NCBI RefSeq assembly: GCF_000004075.3
Contig: NC_026657.2
Coordinates: forward strand, 33,652,732-33,716,731
Reading direction: 5' to 3'
From: Cucumis sativus
Lineage: Eukaryota; Streptophyta; Magnoliopsida; Cucurbitales; Cucurbitaceae
Length of the DNA: 64,000 bases
Positions 63,923 through 64,000 of this stretch are shown here, piece after piece. Position 1 is the first letter of the stretch. Each line of letters opens with the position of its first letter. A program made the translations under genes and the position numbers. The notes below the pieces were generated by a model. That model was not told the origin of the DNA. It saw nothing but the letters and a program-made list of their open reading frames with translations, and searched no databases.

Positions 63923-64000
63923 TCACCATTGGTATTTTGCAGCAACAAGAACTTCTTCATACTTCTCAGCTGCATGATCCCAACTTAGATCTTGAGTCAT
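63923..64000 (-). CDS. SS2: Starch synthase 2, last 25 codons (gene continues right)
   Basis: The minus strand from the window edge reads MTQDLSWDHAAEKYEEVLVA followed by AKYQW and a stop at 63923. This is the conserved C-terminus of plastid soluble starch synthase II (GT5 family; the DLSWDHAA phrase closes the catalytic domain and AKYQW is the usual end). The enzyme elongates amylopectin chains from ADP-glucose in plastids. Only this part of the last exon is in the window. Confidence 0.85.
   Translation of the reverse strand: MTQDLSWDHAAEKYEEVLVAAKYQW

Noticed and set aside
1-64000. CRISPR arrays, operons, rRNA genes or organelle DNA insertions
   Set aside because: No regular spacer-repeat array, no rRNA-like sequence and no plastid- or mitochondrion-like gene text was seen on either strand.

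Overview
The window is nuclear DNA from a flowering plant. It has intron-containing genes with GT..AG junctions, AT-rich intergenic DNA and plant-only families: TIR-NBS-LRR, NAC, cycling Dof factor, DUF247, PSY-like peptide and plastid starch synthase. The TIR-NBS-LRR type and overall look suggest a dicot, most likely a cucurbit close to Cucumis; that placement is my impression, not a search result. Exon limits below were worked out by hand from reading frames, phases and GT/AG junctions.

Layout. 1-10.5 kb is a disease-resistance cluster on the minus strand. It holds a TIR-NBS-LRR gene (TNL-1, running off the left edge), a decayed two-exon copy of a Qb-SNARE gene, a second TNL truncated before its LRR (TNL-2), then the fuller VTI11-type Qb-SNARE gene. 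The order TNL, SNARE, TNL, SNARE, plus similarity outside the exons, shows one tandem duplication of a two-gene block whose breakpoint cut off the LRR end of TNL-2. 11.8-16.2 kb is STR8, a plastid-type rhodanese protein of the TrhO family. 17.5-20.4 kb is dihydroorotase (PYR4). 22.9-24.4 kb is a NAC transcription factor with a miR164 site. All of these are on the minus strand.

24.4-43.3 kb is almost empty, AT-rich DNA. Its one convincing gene is a 53-residue hydrophobic microprotein at 37.7 kb. At 43.4-45.1 kb a DUF247 gene is split by a solo LTR with a perfect 5-bp target duplication. A 268-bp CACTA-type miniature transposon follows at 45.4 kb. A CML45/46-like calcium sensor lies at 47.6-48.2 kb (minus). 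After 6 kb of repeats comes a cycling Dof factor (CDF) at 54.6-56.6 kb (plus), then a PSY-like secreted peptide precursor at 61.7-62.2 kb (plus). The last 78 bases are the 3' end of starch synthase 2 (minus).

The genes do not form a pathway; this is an ordinary plant gene neighbourhood. The items most worth a second look are the TNL/SNARE block duplication, a one-base insertion in the SNARE gene that an alternative splice acceptor 7 bases downstream would compensate, the solo LTR in DUF247, the conserved-looking 53-residue microprotein and the PSY-like peptide.
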